DNA from: Chryseobacterium sp. T16E-39
GTDB taxonomy: Bacteria; Bacteroidota; Bacteroidia; Flavobacteriales; Weeksellaceae
Length of the DNA stretch: 64,000 bases
Direction: 5' to 3'
NCBI RefSeq assembly: GCF_002216065.1
Contig: NZ_CP022282.1
Coordinates: forward strand, 2,046,001-2,110,000
Below are positions 44,516 through 53,283 of this stretch, in pieces. Numbering within the stretch: position 1 is the first letter of the stretch; every line of letters begins with the position of its first letter. The translations under genes were made by a program, and so were the position numbers. The notes beneath the pieces were generated by a model. That model did not search any database and had not been told where the DNA came from. It saw nothing but the letters and a program-made list of their open reading frames with translations.

Positions 44516-45475
44516 TTAAATGTCTTTATATCTTTCAGAAATATCATTAACAAGATCTCTGAGCCTCACTTTAAGCATTTCAGGTTCCAAAATTACAGCG
44601 TAATCAGCAAATGTGATCAGCCATCGCGGAAAACCATCCTTGATCCATTCGGTTTCAAAAGTCATCAATACCCCTTCATCTGTTTCTACTTCTTCTGTTA
44701 ATCCATAATACTTTTTTGCATTGACCAGATGATTCATTATTTTCTTTTCTACCAGTAACTTCACTATTGTCACTTCATTTTTCGAATTTCTACGGTAATC
44801 ATTAATCCCTCCATATTCCTGCGAAAAAGGATTGTTGGTCTTAGCAACCTGTAGGATACGATCAACCCGGAATTGTCTGAAATCTTTTCTTAGCGTACAA
44901 AAAGCCATAATGTACCAGTAATTAAATTCAAGAAAAACCCCTACAGCCTCAATCATTCTATTGGAAACTTTAGCATCAATACTCTTATATTCTATGGATA
45001 ACTGAGTCTTTTCTGCAATACTCTCAAGGATAGTAGGAATGATATTTTTGATACTATCCGTAGTTGGCGCATGATAGTTAAAGATATCCACCTGTTTTTC
45101 GACCGTTTGAATTAAATTTTTATCCGAATTCCTAAGAACAGAGCGCACCTTTTCCATTGCAGTCTGATAATGGGATCCCAAACTCTGATGCGAATATTTT
45201 TGCATTAGTTTTTCAGCTGTGATAAAACTTAAAACTTCCTCCTTGGTAAACATTACCGGTGGAAGCTTATAACCTTCCATCAAAGAATATCCACTTCCCG
45301 CTTCACCTAAAATTGGGATTCCGGCATTCTCCAGTGTTTTCACATCCCGATAAATCGTTCTGATGCTTACTTCAAATTTTTCCGCCAAATCCTGTGCTCT
45401 TACGAGAGGTTTGGATTGTAATTGGGTAAGAATCGCTGTTACTCTATCCAGCTTTTTAAGATAATGGTCATTCAT
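44516..45475 (-). CDS. YafY-type HTH/WYL-domain transcriptional regulator
   Basis: A 319-residue regulator with an N-terminal HTH_11 winged helix (QDLAEKFEVSIRTIYRDVKT) and a C-terminal WYL domain (about 130-225, IEYKSIDAKVSN...YWYIMAFCTLRKDFRQFRVDRI) plus WCX-like tail. WYL regulators bind small ligands or nucleic acids and control nearby genes. The start at 45475 is preferred; an upstream ATG at 45529 would add 18 residues with poor family fit. The Ntn-hydrolase gene follows 11 bp downstream. Confidence 0.85.
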   Translation of the reverse strand: MNDHYLKKLDRVTAILTQLQSKPLVRAQDLAEKFEVSIRTIYRDVKTLENAGIPILGEAGSGYSLMEGYKLPPVMFTKEEVLSFITAEKLMQKYSHQSLGSHYQTAMEKVRSVLRNSDKNLIQTVEKQVDIFNYHAPTTDSIKNIIPTILESIAEKTQLSIEYKSIDAKVSNRMIEAVGVFLEFNYWYIMAFCTLRKDFRQFRVDRILQVAKTNNPFSQEYGGINDYRRNSKNEVTIVKLLVEKKIMNHLVNAKKYYGLTEEVETDEGVLMTFETEWIKDGFPRWLITFADYAVILEPEMLKVRLRDLVNDISERYKDI

Positions 45476-45573
45476 TCTATCTGATCGATCTAAACTTTTA
45501 CACAAAATTCTAAATAAGGTAAACAACAATTTTACTTATATTTAGATATTCAAGAATCACATTTTATTTAATA

Positions 45574-46143
45574 ATGAGCTATACTAATTTCATCCAGACC
45601 GTTGAAAAAATTTCAATCCTTGAAAAGCATGTTCTCGATGAATTAATTTCAAATTTAGAATTAAAAAATTATAGAAAAGGGGATTTTTTATTAAAATCTG
45701 ACGAAACCTGTAAACATTTTTATTTCTTAGAAAAAGGACTGGTCAAATTGTTCTTTGATAATGGGGATAAAGATTTTATTATGACTTTTTTTTCTGAAAA
45801 TTCTTTTTTCACAGAACTCAGCGGATTTCTTACAGGAAAAGCTTCCAAATACATGTTTGTGGCACTGGAACCGGTAGAAGTGTATTCTATTCGTAAACAA
45901 GTTGTGGATGACTTATGTAAAAAATACCATTCTGCAGAAACACTTTTCAGCAAACTCTACTCAAAAGCTCCGGTTAATATGATGGGACGGATCAGTGAAA
46001 TGTTAGAAGACGATGGTAAAAAGCGCTATAATAATTTCCTTAAACAAAGGCCAGAACTCATACAAAGGATTAGTCTTGGAGATCTTGCAGACTATATTGG
46101 CATCACCCAGGTCTCACTCAGTAGAATCCGTGCACAAAAATGA
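45574..46143 (+). CDS. Crp/Fnr-family regulator with cNMP-binding domain
   Basis: A 189-residue regulator. The cNMP-binding beta barrel (about 20-120, FYFLEKGLVKLFFDNGDKDF) is followed by a C-terminal HTH (ISLGDLADYIGITQVSLSRI) that ends the protein. The nucleotide-binding Arg of true cAMP receptors is not evident. It lies 78 bp upstream of the AhpD-like gene, which may be its target. It is divergent from the WYL regulator. Confidence 0.85.
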   Translation: MSYTNFIQTVEKISILEKHVLDELISNLELKNYRKGDFLLKSDETCKHFYFLEKGLVKLFFDNGDKDFIMTFFSENSFFTELSGFLTGKASKYMFVALEPVEVYSIRKQVVDDLCKKYHSAETLFSKLYSKAPVNMMGRISEMLEDDGKKRYNNFLKQRPELIQRISLGDLADYIGITQVSLSRIRAQK

Positions 46144-46183
46144 TTTTTTATCATTTGTAAAAAAATAAGAATTAAAAGCCATC

Positions 46184-46191
46184 TACATTTG
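46184..46191 (+). promoter_or_regulatory. TAnnTTTG -7 element of the AhpD-like gene
   Basis: TACATTTG lies 30 bp before the ATG at 46222, suggesting its own promoter rather than only readthrough from the Crp-like gene. Confidence 0.45.
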
Positions 46192-46221
46192 TCACATAAT
46201 TAATCAATAAAAAACAAAATT

Positions 46222-46683
46222 ATGTCACAAAGAATCAACGCATTTGCAATGGGAAACAAATCAGTAAATGCACTTCACACTATGGGATACCATGTAGAAA
46301 ATTCATCAATTGACAATTCATTTTTAGAACTCCTTTATTTCAGAGTTTCCCAAATGAATGGCTGTGCTTTTTGCCTGGATATGCACTCAAAACAATTAAG
46401 AGCGAAAGGGGAAACCGAACAAAGAATCTTTTTAATAAGCGCCTGGAGAGAATGTTCTTTTTACACAGCAAAAGAGAAGGCAGGACTATTATGGGCAGAA
46501 CAACTTACGGCTCTCAACGGAAAAGAAATTGCGGAAGAAATATATCAGGAAGTGAGCAGTCAATTTTCAGAAACTGAGATGGTAGATCTAACGATGGCAA
46601 TTATTGCAATTAACAGTTATAACAGAGTTAACATTGCGTTTGGAGCAGAAGTAGGCAGTTATCAGGTTCCAGAAAAAAATTAA
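46222..46683 (+). CDS. Carboxymuconolactone decarboxylase/AhpD-like protein
   Basis: A 153-residue CMD-fold protein with the catalytic thiol pair CAFC in MNGCAFCLDMHSKQL (Cys52 and Cys55) and a following His, as in AhpD peroxidase-type enzymes. It may reduce peroxides through a lipoyl partner. Many such AhpD-likes sit next to Crp- or LysR-type regulators, as here. A terminator follows at 46702. Confidence 0.88.
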   Translation: MSQRINAFAMGNKSVNALHTMGYHVENSSIDNSFLELLYFRVSQMNGCAFCLDMHSKQLRAKGETEQRIFLISAWRECSFYTAKEKAGLLWAEQLTALNGKEIAEEIYQEVSSQFSETEMVDLTMAIIAINSYNRVNIAFGAEVGSYQVPEKN

Positions 46684-46701
46684 ATCAACCCCTATTTTGA
46701 A

Positions 46702-46736
46702 AAACGGAGTCCATACTTTTTGTATGGACTCCGTTT
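46702..46736. terminator. Bidirectional intrinsic terminator
   Basis: AAACGGAGTCCATAC (46702-46716) and GTATGGACTCCGTTT (46722-46736), perfect 15-bp arms around T5, between convergent genes. Confidence 0.82.
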
Positions 46737-46751
46737 CTTATCTACTTACAT

Positions 46752-48560
46752 TTAGCTGTCTTTAAATGTGTTTATTAATTTATCCAGATTCAGACTCCTT
46801 GCTGAAGCATCAAAAATTTCCCGGTAAGTCCCATTTTTCTGAACCAATTCACCATGCGTTCCGCTTTCAACCACCCTTCCTTTTTTCATGACATAGATCT
46901 TATCTGAATCTAATATCTGAGACAGGGAATGTGAAATAATGATTACCGTTCTTCCTTCTTTAATAGCATCAAGAGAGTTCTTGATCTGTTCTGTTGCAAT
47001 GGCATCAAGACTTGCCGTTGGTTCATCCAGAAATATAATCGGGGGATTTTTTAAAAATAGCCTGGCGATAGCAATTCTTTGCTGCTGCCCTCCCGAAAGT
47101 TGAGTCGCATCATGATTATACTGATCAGGCAGATCAAGAATCTGATCATGCAGATAAGCTTTTCTTGCAGCATCCTGAATCTGATCAAAACTGGCATCCA
47201 TATTTCCGTAACGGATATTATCTTCAATACTCCCCTGGAAGATATGGTTTCTTTGAAGTACAAGGCCTATATCATTCCTTAAAAATGTATTATCGAAATG
47301 ATTTAAATTAACACCATCCAACAAAATCTCTCCGGAATCAGGCGGATAAAATTTACACAAAAGATTAATGATTGTTGATTTCCCGGCACCGCTTAATCCT
47401 ACCAAAGCTGTGGTTTTCCCATTTTCAATTTTCATGGAAACATCATGTAAAGCCTTAGTTCCATTGGGATAAGTAAAATCTATATTTTTCAGTTCGAATG
47501 TCCCTTTAATTTCTTTTTCTACAAATGTCCCATTTTGTTCTTTTTCATCATCAGCGTTCAGGATATCAAAATAACCTTCAGCATAGATCATTGCATCATT
47601 CATATCATCATAAATACGGTGCAGCTGGCGGATCGGCGAAGAAACATTATTAAAAAGCATAATATGAAGCATAATGGCTCCAATGGTCATCTGTTGGTCT
47701 AAAACAAGATAAACGGTCAGTAAAATAATAAGAACAACTCCAAACTGCTCTATAAAAGTTTTTAAACCATCATAAATAAAATTGGTTTTTCTCGTGAACA
47801 TCTGGCTTTCCATCAATTGCATCTGCAGGTCATATTGCTTTTTGCCTTCAAATTTCTCCCGTACGAAACTTTTAATAACCATTATGGAATTGATAAGATT
47901 CAGGAGGCCCGAAGTTTTCTGTTCCCGCTGATTCCTTAACTGACGCCGCACTCCCCCTAGTTTTCCAGCTTGCAGAGAACTGATGTAAAAATAGATAGGA
48001 ACAATAATAGTAGAAACCATCCCCACATAGACATTCTGCATATACATAATAATCAATGCAATTATTGCATTAGAGAAAAGAGGCAAAATATCAATGAAAA
48101 AATTCTGAACAAGTTTGGTTAAACTTTCAATTCCCCGGTCAATCCTTATCTGTAGTTTACCGGATTCATGATTCTCATCATTAAAATAGGCAACCCGATA
48201 TGTTAATATCTTATCAATAGCCGATTGTGCTAAAACAGAACTTACATTGATCCTGATCTTTTCGCCATAGAACTTTTGACCGAAATTGATGAAGATATTT
48301 AACAACTCCTTTCCTAATAAAATAATAGAAATGATAACCAATACATGGATTCCTTCCGACATTGGGTGTGGGAGGTGAGTCAGTTCAGTTACCTCATCTA
48401 CCGTGTATTTCAGGACAAGTGGGTTAACCTGTGCGGCAAGCGCCCCTAAAAAAGTAAGAAACAATGTTCCGTAGATCATTAAACGATAAGGCCTGATAAA
48501 CGGAATAAGTTGTTTGTATATTCCAAATAAGGTAATGGTTCTGTTAAAAGGTTTCGCCAT
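46752..48560 (-). CDS. ABC exporter, fused membrane and ATPase domains
   Basis: A 602-residue ABC exporter half-transporter. The transmembrane domain (about 1-320) has six helices. The ATPase has Walker A GLSGAGKST (about 388-396), signature LSGGQQQR (about 491-498), and Walker B IIFLDEPTASLDA (about 511-523). It belongs to the MsbA/lipid or drug exporter type; the substrate is unknown. It functions as a dimer. It is transcribed alone. Confidence 0.92.
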   Translation of the reverse strand: MAKPFNRTITLFGIYKQLIPFIRPYRLMIYGTLFLTFLGALAAQVNPLVLKYTVDEVTELTHLPHPMSEGIHVLVIISIILLGKELLNIFINFGQKFYGEKIRINVSSVLAQSAIDKILTYRVAYFNDENHESGKLQIRIDRGIESLTKLVQNFFIDILPLFSNAIIALIIMYMQNVYVGMVSTIIVPIYFYISSLQAGKLGGVRRQLRNQREQKTSGLLNLINSIMVIKSFVREKFEGKKQYDLQMQLMESQMFTRKTNFIYDGLKTFIEQFGVVLIILLTVYLVLDQQMTIGAIMLHIMLFNNVSSPIRQLHRIYDDMNDAMIYAEGYFDILNADDEKEQNGTFVEKEIKGTFELKNIDFTYPNGTKALHDVSMKIENGKTTALVGLSGAGKSTIINLLCKFYPPDSGEILLDGVNLNHFDNTFLRNDIGLVLQRNHIFQGSIEDNIRYGNMDASFDQIQDAARKAYLHDQILDLPDQYNHDATQLSGGQQQRIAIARLFLKNPPIIFLDEPTASLDAIATEQIKNSLDAIKEGRTVIIISHSLSQILDSDKIYVMKKGRVVESGTHGELVQKNGTYREIFDASARSLNLDKLINTFKDS

Positions 48561-48604
48561 AGATATAAGATCTTTAGTAAAATTAAAGCTTTTTTAAAAC
48601 AATC

Positions 48605-48633
48605 CATAAAAAAAGCTGGTGTAAAACCAGCTT
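48605..48633 (-). terminator. Intrinsic terminator of the eRF1-like gene
   Basis: AAGCTGGT (48613-48620) and ACCAGCTT (48626-48633) around GTAAA, followed on the minus strand by a T-run. Confidence 0.72.
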
Positions 48634-48659
48634 ATCTTTTAGTAACATAAATTTTATTT

Positions 48660-49739
48660 TTAGTACCTCGTTTTTAAAACGATCTTTCCTAAATCCAGAA
48701 GTTCATCCTGATGAGTAAAATGAACATTTCCCTTTTTTGAAAATACTTCCCATGCAATAATTGACACAATATCATCAACAACCCCTTGTTCTTTGGAATC
48801 ATCTGCATACCCAAATGTCCTCTCATCGATCATTTTTACGGGTTGTTCATAATCCTGATGCACAATCAACAGGTCTCCTCTACCATCCAATGCGGCCTGA
48901 TAAATTTCCTGCAGGTCCGTAAGGACTGTTCCCTTGGAAACCGCCTCCTTAATTTCTTCTATAGCGAGAGCACGATTTTCTTTTTGTGTAGCCTTTATAA
49001 TTTCATAAGCCTGTTCTACAATATGATGCTCCTCCGCAGACACATAATTTTTATGGTCATGGCCAATGTAAATTTTAGGTATATCTGCAACTTCAAGTAG
49101 TTTACTATAGTTATCTGCCGTACTGATGACAATAACATTTAAATCCGATTTCTTATGAATCTCAACAATCGATTTATCAATTCTGTTAAAATATTCCTTG
49201 ATGTGATTGTCAATTTGTTTTGAATCACTCCTTACATCAGAATGGGTAATATAGAAAGGATTCTGCGGAAAAGGAAATCCTTCTTCCCTAACTTCTTTTA
49301 TAATAGAGTCATTTAATGCTTCATACAGCTTTGTTCCACTTTGTGTTAATAATAGAATAAGATATTCCTCAGCCCTTACTGCAGCTTTAATAAGAGGTCT
49401 TACAGCAAATTTTTCATCCACTTCGGCAACGTTTCCTCTTGAAGCCCAGGTAGACTTTATAATTTCTTCCGTATCATTAGAGATAAAGATATGCAAGCTA
49501 TCAAGATTATACTGATGATCCACTTTTGCTGCAACCTTTTCAAGCTTTTCCAGAACACCTGCTGCTGGTCTTTTACCGTATTCTTCAACTACCCGATTTT
49601 CAGCTTCTTTGATAAGATTTTTTAAAACAATTTCATCTTGTTGGTTTTCCGGGAATGTTCTGTGGGTGTTCAATGAAATACTTACACAAGGCTTATTTAT
49701 TTCAGTTGCCAGTTTTTGTAATTTCTCCTGTAATGCCAT
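48660..49739 (-). CDS. eRF1-like (baeRF family) protein, unknown function
   Basis: A 359-residue protein that I recognise with moderate confidence as a bacterial archaeo-eukaryotic release factor (baeRF) relative. An N-terminal helical region is followed by strand-helix modules (LNVIVISTADNYSKLLEVAD, IPKIYIGHDHKN, GDLLIVHQDYE) typical of the eRF1 middle and C-terminal folds. A GGQ peptide-release motif is not present, so it should not be a release factor. Proposed roles for these proteins involve ribosome hibernation or stress. A stand-alone gene upstream of the hmp promoter region. Confidence 0.55.
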   Translation of the reverse strand: MALQEKLQKLATEINKPCVSISLNTHRTFPENQQDEIVLKNLIKEAENRVVEEYGKRPAAGVLEKLEKVAAKVDHQYNLDSLHIFISNDTEEIIKSTWASRGNVAEVDEKFAVRPLIKAAVRAEEYLILLLTQSGTKLYEALNDSIIKEVREEGFPFPQNPFYITHSDVRSDSKQIDNHIKEYFNRIDKSIVEIHKKSDLNVIVISTADNYSKLLEVADIPKIYIGHDHKNYVSAEEHHIVEQAYEIIKATQKENRALAIEEIKEAVSKGTVLTDLQEIYQAALDGRGDLLIVHQDYEQPVKMIDERTFGYADDSKEQGVVDDIVSIIAWEVFSKKGNVHFTHQDELLDLGKIVLKTRY

Positions 49740-50007
49740 ATTTGTATTTTTAGTTAATTATTAAATTTAACAATTTATTTTATCACTTTAACAACATTAA
49801 ATACAAAAACCAGACCTTTAAAACAATAAAAAATACATTTAAATAAGGATTATTAAAAATATGATATAAAACTAAGTATTGCCTTAAAAAAATACCATTT
49901 TTACTTTTATAACACTAAGAAATTACGCACAAATATTAACCTCATCAATTAATCGGTAATCTTACAGACTTTTTTCCTCCAATGCTATTGTGTAAATATC
50001 ATATTGC
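49740..50007. other. Intergenic region upstream of the hmp operator
   Basis: The gap of 339 bp between the eRF1-like gene and hmp is very AT-rich. Only the operator and -7 element near its right end, listed separately, are interpretable. Confidence 0.45.
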
Positions 50008-50034
50008 AATTGTTATATTTTAAATACAACAATT
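50008..50034 (+). promoter_or_regulatory. Probable NsrR operator of the hmp-nsrR operon
   Basis: A 27-bp near-perfect palindrome. The outer arms are AATTGTT (50008-50014) and AACAATT (50028-50034). One base pair mismatches inside (positions 8 and 20). The centre, TATTT-T-AAATA, resembles the ATTT-N-AAAT core of NsrR sites. It ends 44 bp before the hmp ATG and just ahead of a TAnnTTTG element, an ideal place for repression by NsrR. Confidence 0.65.
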
Positions 50035-50047
50035 AAAATATTTATTG

Positions 50048-50055
50048 TAGATTTG
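50048..50055 (+). promoter_or_regulatory. TAnnTTTG -7 element of hmp
   Basis: TAGATTTG, 23 bp before the hmp ATG and 13 bp after the operator palindrome. Confidence 0.55.
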
Positions 50056-50078
50056 TTTCATCATTAAAAAATAATAAG

Positions 50079-51281
50079 ATGGACGACAAACAAAAAGCTT
50101 TAGTAAAAGCTACCGTTCCTGTTTTAAAAACAAACGGTACAGACCTCACCAAACATTTTTATAAAAGGATGTTTCATCATAATCCTGAACTTAAAAATCT
50201 ATTCAATATGAGCCACCAGGCCAGTGGCAAGCAACAAAATGCATTGGCCGGTGCAGTACTAGCCTACGCTGAACATATTGATAATCCCGTTGTACTGATC
50301 AATGCATTAAAATCAATTGGTAATAAACATGTGAGTTTAAATATAGCTCCGGAACAATATGATATTGTAGGTCTGCATCTGATCTCTTCAATCAAAGAAG
50401 TATTAGGAGATGCTGCCACAGATGAATTACTGGAAGCATGGACGCAAGCTTATAATGAACTGGCTCATAGTATGATTTCAATCGAAACTGAAATGTATCA
50501 ATCTACCCTACAAAAAGAAGGTGGATGGAAAGGCTGGCGCACATTTATTATTGCAGATATTGTAGAGGAAAGCAGCGAAATTAAATCATTTTATCTTAAA
50601 CCTAAAGATGCTCAACCCATTGCTGGTTATCTTCCCGGACAGTACATATCTGTAAAAACATTTATTCCGGAACTCGGACACGAACAGCCCAGACAGTACA
50701 GTTTATCATCTGCATTCAATTCTGATTATTACAGAATATCTGTAAAAATTGAAAAAAGTGAGCAAGCTCCGGATGGTGCAGTATCCAATCTTTTGCATTC
50801 TAAACATATCGGTGATCAAATAGAAGTAAGTGCACCTTCAGGAATATTCCATTTAAATCCTGCTTCAGAAGATCCATTGGTACTGATAAGCGGAGGCGTA
50901 GGTGCTACCCCACTTTTAAGCATGTTGGAGACGAACAAAAATAATCTTCAAAAAAATACAATTGTATGGCTACATAGCTGCCGGGATGAAAAGGTACATG
51001 CTTTTAAAGACCATGTAGAACAATTAAACAAAAATAACCAGTGGCTTACCACCCATATTTTCTATGAAAACACTGGTAAAGAGGATGCCCGTTCCATAAG
51101 AAAAGGGAGAATTAACCTTCATGAAATCAAAGAAGAAATTCTTATTGACAAGGCAAAATACTATATTTGTGGACCCGAAGCATTTATTAAAGTGCAGTAT
51201 AATTCTTTGATGCAACTGGGTATTGCCAAAGAAGATATTCTTTACGAAGAATTCGGACCTCAGCTCCTTCATCTAAATTAA
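50079..51281 (+). CDS. hmp: Flavohemoglobin, nitric oxide dioxygenase
   Basis: A 400-residue flavohemoglobin. The globin domain (about 1-145) has distal Tyr28 in HFYKRMF and proximal His84 in NKHVSLNI. The FAD domain (about 150-260) has RQYSLSS, and the NAD(P)H domain contains LISGGVGATPLLSML. It converts nitric oxide to nitrate with NADPH and oxygen. The operator palindrome and -7 element upstream, and the Rrf2-family gene 6 bp downstream, point to NO-responsive autoregulation. Confidence 0.95.
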   Translation: MDDKQKALVKATVPVLKTNGTDLTKHFYKRMFHHNPELKNLFNMSHQASGKQQNALAGAVLAYAEHIDNPVVLINALKSIGNKHVSLNIAPEQYDIVGLHLISSIKEVLGDAATDELLEAWTQAYNELAHSMISIETEMYQSTLQKEGGWKGWRTFIIADIVEESSEIKSFYLKPKDAQPIAGYLPGQYISVKTFIPELGHEQPRQYSLSSAFNSDYYRISVKIEKSEQAPDGAVSNLLHSKHIGDQIEVSAPSGIFHLNPASEDPLVLISGGVGATPLLSMLETNKNNLQKNTIVWLHSCRDEKVHAFKDHVEQLNKNNQWLTTHIFYENTGKEDARSIRKGRINLHEIKEEILIDKAKYYICGPEAFIKVQYNSLMQLGIAKEDILYEEFGPQLLHLN

Positions 51282-51287
51282 CGATCA

Positions 51288-51740
51288 ATGAAATTGAACC
51301 ACTTTACCGACTATAGTTTGCGTGTCTTAATCTATTTAAACAAAAAAAATAAGACCACTTCATGTTCTTTGGATGAATTATCTGAAAAACTGAATATTCT
51401 GCGCAATCACCTTATTAAAGTGGTTCAGTTTTTATCGCAAAAAGAATTGGTGATTACCAAAAGAGGGAAAAATGGAGGGATAATAATTTCCGACAAAGCA
51501 AGAGAAACAGGGCTCGGTAGCCTTATCCATTTATTAGAACAGGATGACAGCCCGATTATCAACTGTCATTCCAAACCTTGTGTTTTCATGTCTTACAACT
51601 GCCAATTAAAATCATTTTTAGACACAGCCTATCAGGCCTTTATAGACAGTATGAACAAGCATTATCTATCAGATCTGGTTTTTAATAATTGGGAAATTAT
51701 TTTCAGTAACCAACATACTAGAACGAAACCGTCTGCTTAG
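51288..51740 (+). CDS. nsrR: Rrf2-family iron-sulfur regulator, NsrR-like
   Basis: A 150-residue Rrf2 regulator. The N-terminal winged HTH (HFTDYSLRVLIYLNKK...) is typical of NsrR. Three cysteines, Cys93, Cys98 and Cys105, can bind an [Fe-S] cluster that reacts with NO. It lies 6 bp after hmp and is co-transcribed, so derepression upon NO damage of its cluster is the expected logic, with the palindrome at 50008-50034 as the likely binding site. Confidence 0.88.
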   Translation: MKLNHFTDYSLRVLIYLNKKNKTTSCSLDELSEKLNILRNHLIKVVQFLSQKELVITKRGKNGGIIISDKARETGLGSLIHLLEQDDSPIINCHSKPCVFMSYNCQLKSFLDTAYQAFIDSMNKHYLSDLVFNNWEIIFSNQHTRTKPSA

Positions 51741-51751
51741 CCTCTTTGTTC

Positions 51752-52813
51752 CTAACCTTCGTACATGTAAGTAGTCAGATAATGCAACTCTGGCTTGCTC
51801 CCATCTTTAGATTCAGCTTCTGCCTGCTCTAAAGAATATTGTGAAGTGATTTCTTTTCTCTGAAATACAAACGAATTATTAGCATTTTTATCAACCACAT
51901 CATTAAAGATATGCTCAATCTCTGAATTAGCTAGAGATGCAAAACTAATATCTTCAAAACCATACATCAATCTCAAATCATCAAATTGCGAAAACTCATG
52001 ATCTACAAAGCTTTGAAGTTGCGATTTAGAATCAAAATTTCCAGCCCAGATATTGTAAGCGTATTTCTTCTTTTTCGGTTTATCTAAAATACTCTGATAA
52101 ACAAAGTTCTCCCCAAGATAAGCTTCTCTTACCTGTGGGTCATTTGCCAACTCTTCAGGAAGACCTTCTTTAAGAATTCTTCCTTCAAACATAATGTAAG
52201 TTTTATTAGTAATGGCAAGTGTCTGCTGAACATTATGATCGGTAATTAAAATCCCGATATTCTTATCCACCAGGCTTCTCACAATTTTCTGGATATCTTC
52301 CACAGCAATTGGGTCTACCCCCGCAAAAGGCTCATCCAGAAGAATAAAGTTCGGACTTGTCGCCAGACATCTTGCAATTTCTGTTCTCCGTCTTTCACCA
52401 CCCGAAAGAAGATCTCCCCTGTTTTTACGAACATGCTGCAATGAAAACTCTTCCACAAGCTCGTCGCATTTTATCTGCTGTTCACGTTTTGAAAGATTGG
52501 TAAGCTGTAAAACCCCCATAATGTTTTCTTCTACAGAAAGTTTTCTGAACACAGAAGCTTCCTGAGCAAGGTAACCGATTCCTTTTTGAGCTCTGCGGTA
52601 CATCGCATCTGTTGTTATTTCCTGTTTATCCAGGAAAATTTTCCCTGAAGTAGGCTTAACCAATCCTACGATCATATAAAATGAAGTGGTTTTACCCGCC
52701 CCGTTAGGACCTAGCAAACCAACAATTTCTCCCTGTTGTACCTGTACTGAAACGCCTTTAACAACTTTTTTCGGACCGTATTCTTTGATTAAGTTTTCTC
52801 CTCGTAAAATCAT
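51752..52813 (-). CDS. lptB: LPS export ABC transporter ATPase LptB with an unusual C-terminal extension
   Basis: A 353-residue protein. Residues 1-240 are a standard LptB: Walker A GPNGAGKTT, signature LLSGGERRR, Walker B FILLDEPFAGVD, H-loop TDHNV and a typical end AYLGENFVYQ. LptB powers LPS extraction from the inner membrane together with LptFG. About 113 further residues follow (YNIWAGNFDSKSQLQSFVDHEF...), making it roughly 110 longer than the usual 240. This extension has no LptB counterpart that I know. Its first strand-helix recalls Imm22/DUF4284-type proteins, only weakly. Confidence 0.93.
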   Translation of the reverse strand: MILRGENLIKEYGPKKVVKGVSVQVQQGEIVGLLGPNGAGKTTSFYMIVGLVKPTSGKIFLDKQEITTDAMYRRAQKGIGYLAQEASVFRKLSVEENIMGVLQLTNLSKREQQIKCDELVEEFSLQHVRKNRGDLLSGGERRRTEIARCLATSPNFILLDEPFAGVDPIAVEDIQKIVRSLVDKNIGILITDHNVQQTLAITNKTYIMFEGRILKEGLPEELANDPQVREAYLGENFVYQSILDKPKKKKYAYNIWAGNFDSKSQLQSFVDHEFSQFDDLRLMYGFEDISFASLANSEIEHIFNDVVDKNANNSFVFQRKEITSQYSLEQAEAESKDGSKPELHYLTTYMYEG

Positions 52814-52918
52814 AGTCGCAAAGATATAAATTTGTTTTAAGTTATGATTTTGTAACTACTCATATTTTCGTTCGACTTATGTTAAAAACAATTCACTTTA
52901 TCATAAAAAATTATTAAA

Positions 52919-53212
52919 ATGGAAAATTACGGTTATACAAAAACAGAAAATGATCACAATCAGCAATCTGCAGTACCCTATCGTTCAGAAAAGAAAATTC
53001 CGGCAGCTTTATTAGGAATACTTGTCGGATGGCTGGCATTAAATAAATTCTATCTTGGTTACACGAAAGAAGGGATTATACAGATTATCTTAAACATTGT
53101 TACATTAGGAGCAGCTTCTCTTATTCCCTTTATCGAAGGTATTCTATATTTATTTATGAGCGACAAACAATTTGATGACACTTACGTCTATGGCAAAAAA
53201 GGTTGGCTGTAA
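52919..53212 (+). CDS. TM2-domain membrane protein
   Basis: A 97-residue protein with a polar N-terminus (about 1-30) and a TM2 domain: KKIPAALLGILVGWLALNKF, a turn with GYTKEG, and a second membrane segment (IIQIILNIVTLGAASLIPFI). TM2 proteins are small inner-membrane proteins of unknown role. The next gene starts 71 bp downstream on the same strand. Confidence 0.85.
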   Translation: MENYGYTKTENDHNQQSAVPYRSEKKIPAALLGILVGWLALNKFYLGYTKEGIIQIILNIVTLGAASLIPFIEGILYLFMSDKQFDDTYVYGKKGWL

Positions 53213-53283
53213 ATAGATTGTGAATGGAGGGAATATTCTATTTATTTCTATAAATTTACAGGATCAGTTACAATACAATTTTT

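Noticed and set aside
50008-50034. Intrinsic terminator upstream of hmp
   Set aside because: The palindrome is AT-rich with a 13-nt spacer between the best arms and lies directly before a promoter element; an operator fits better.
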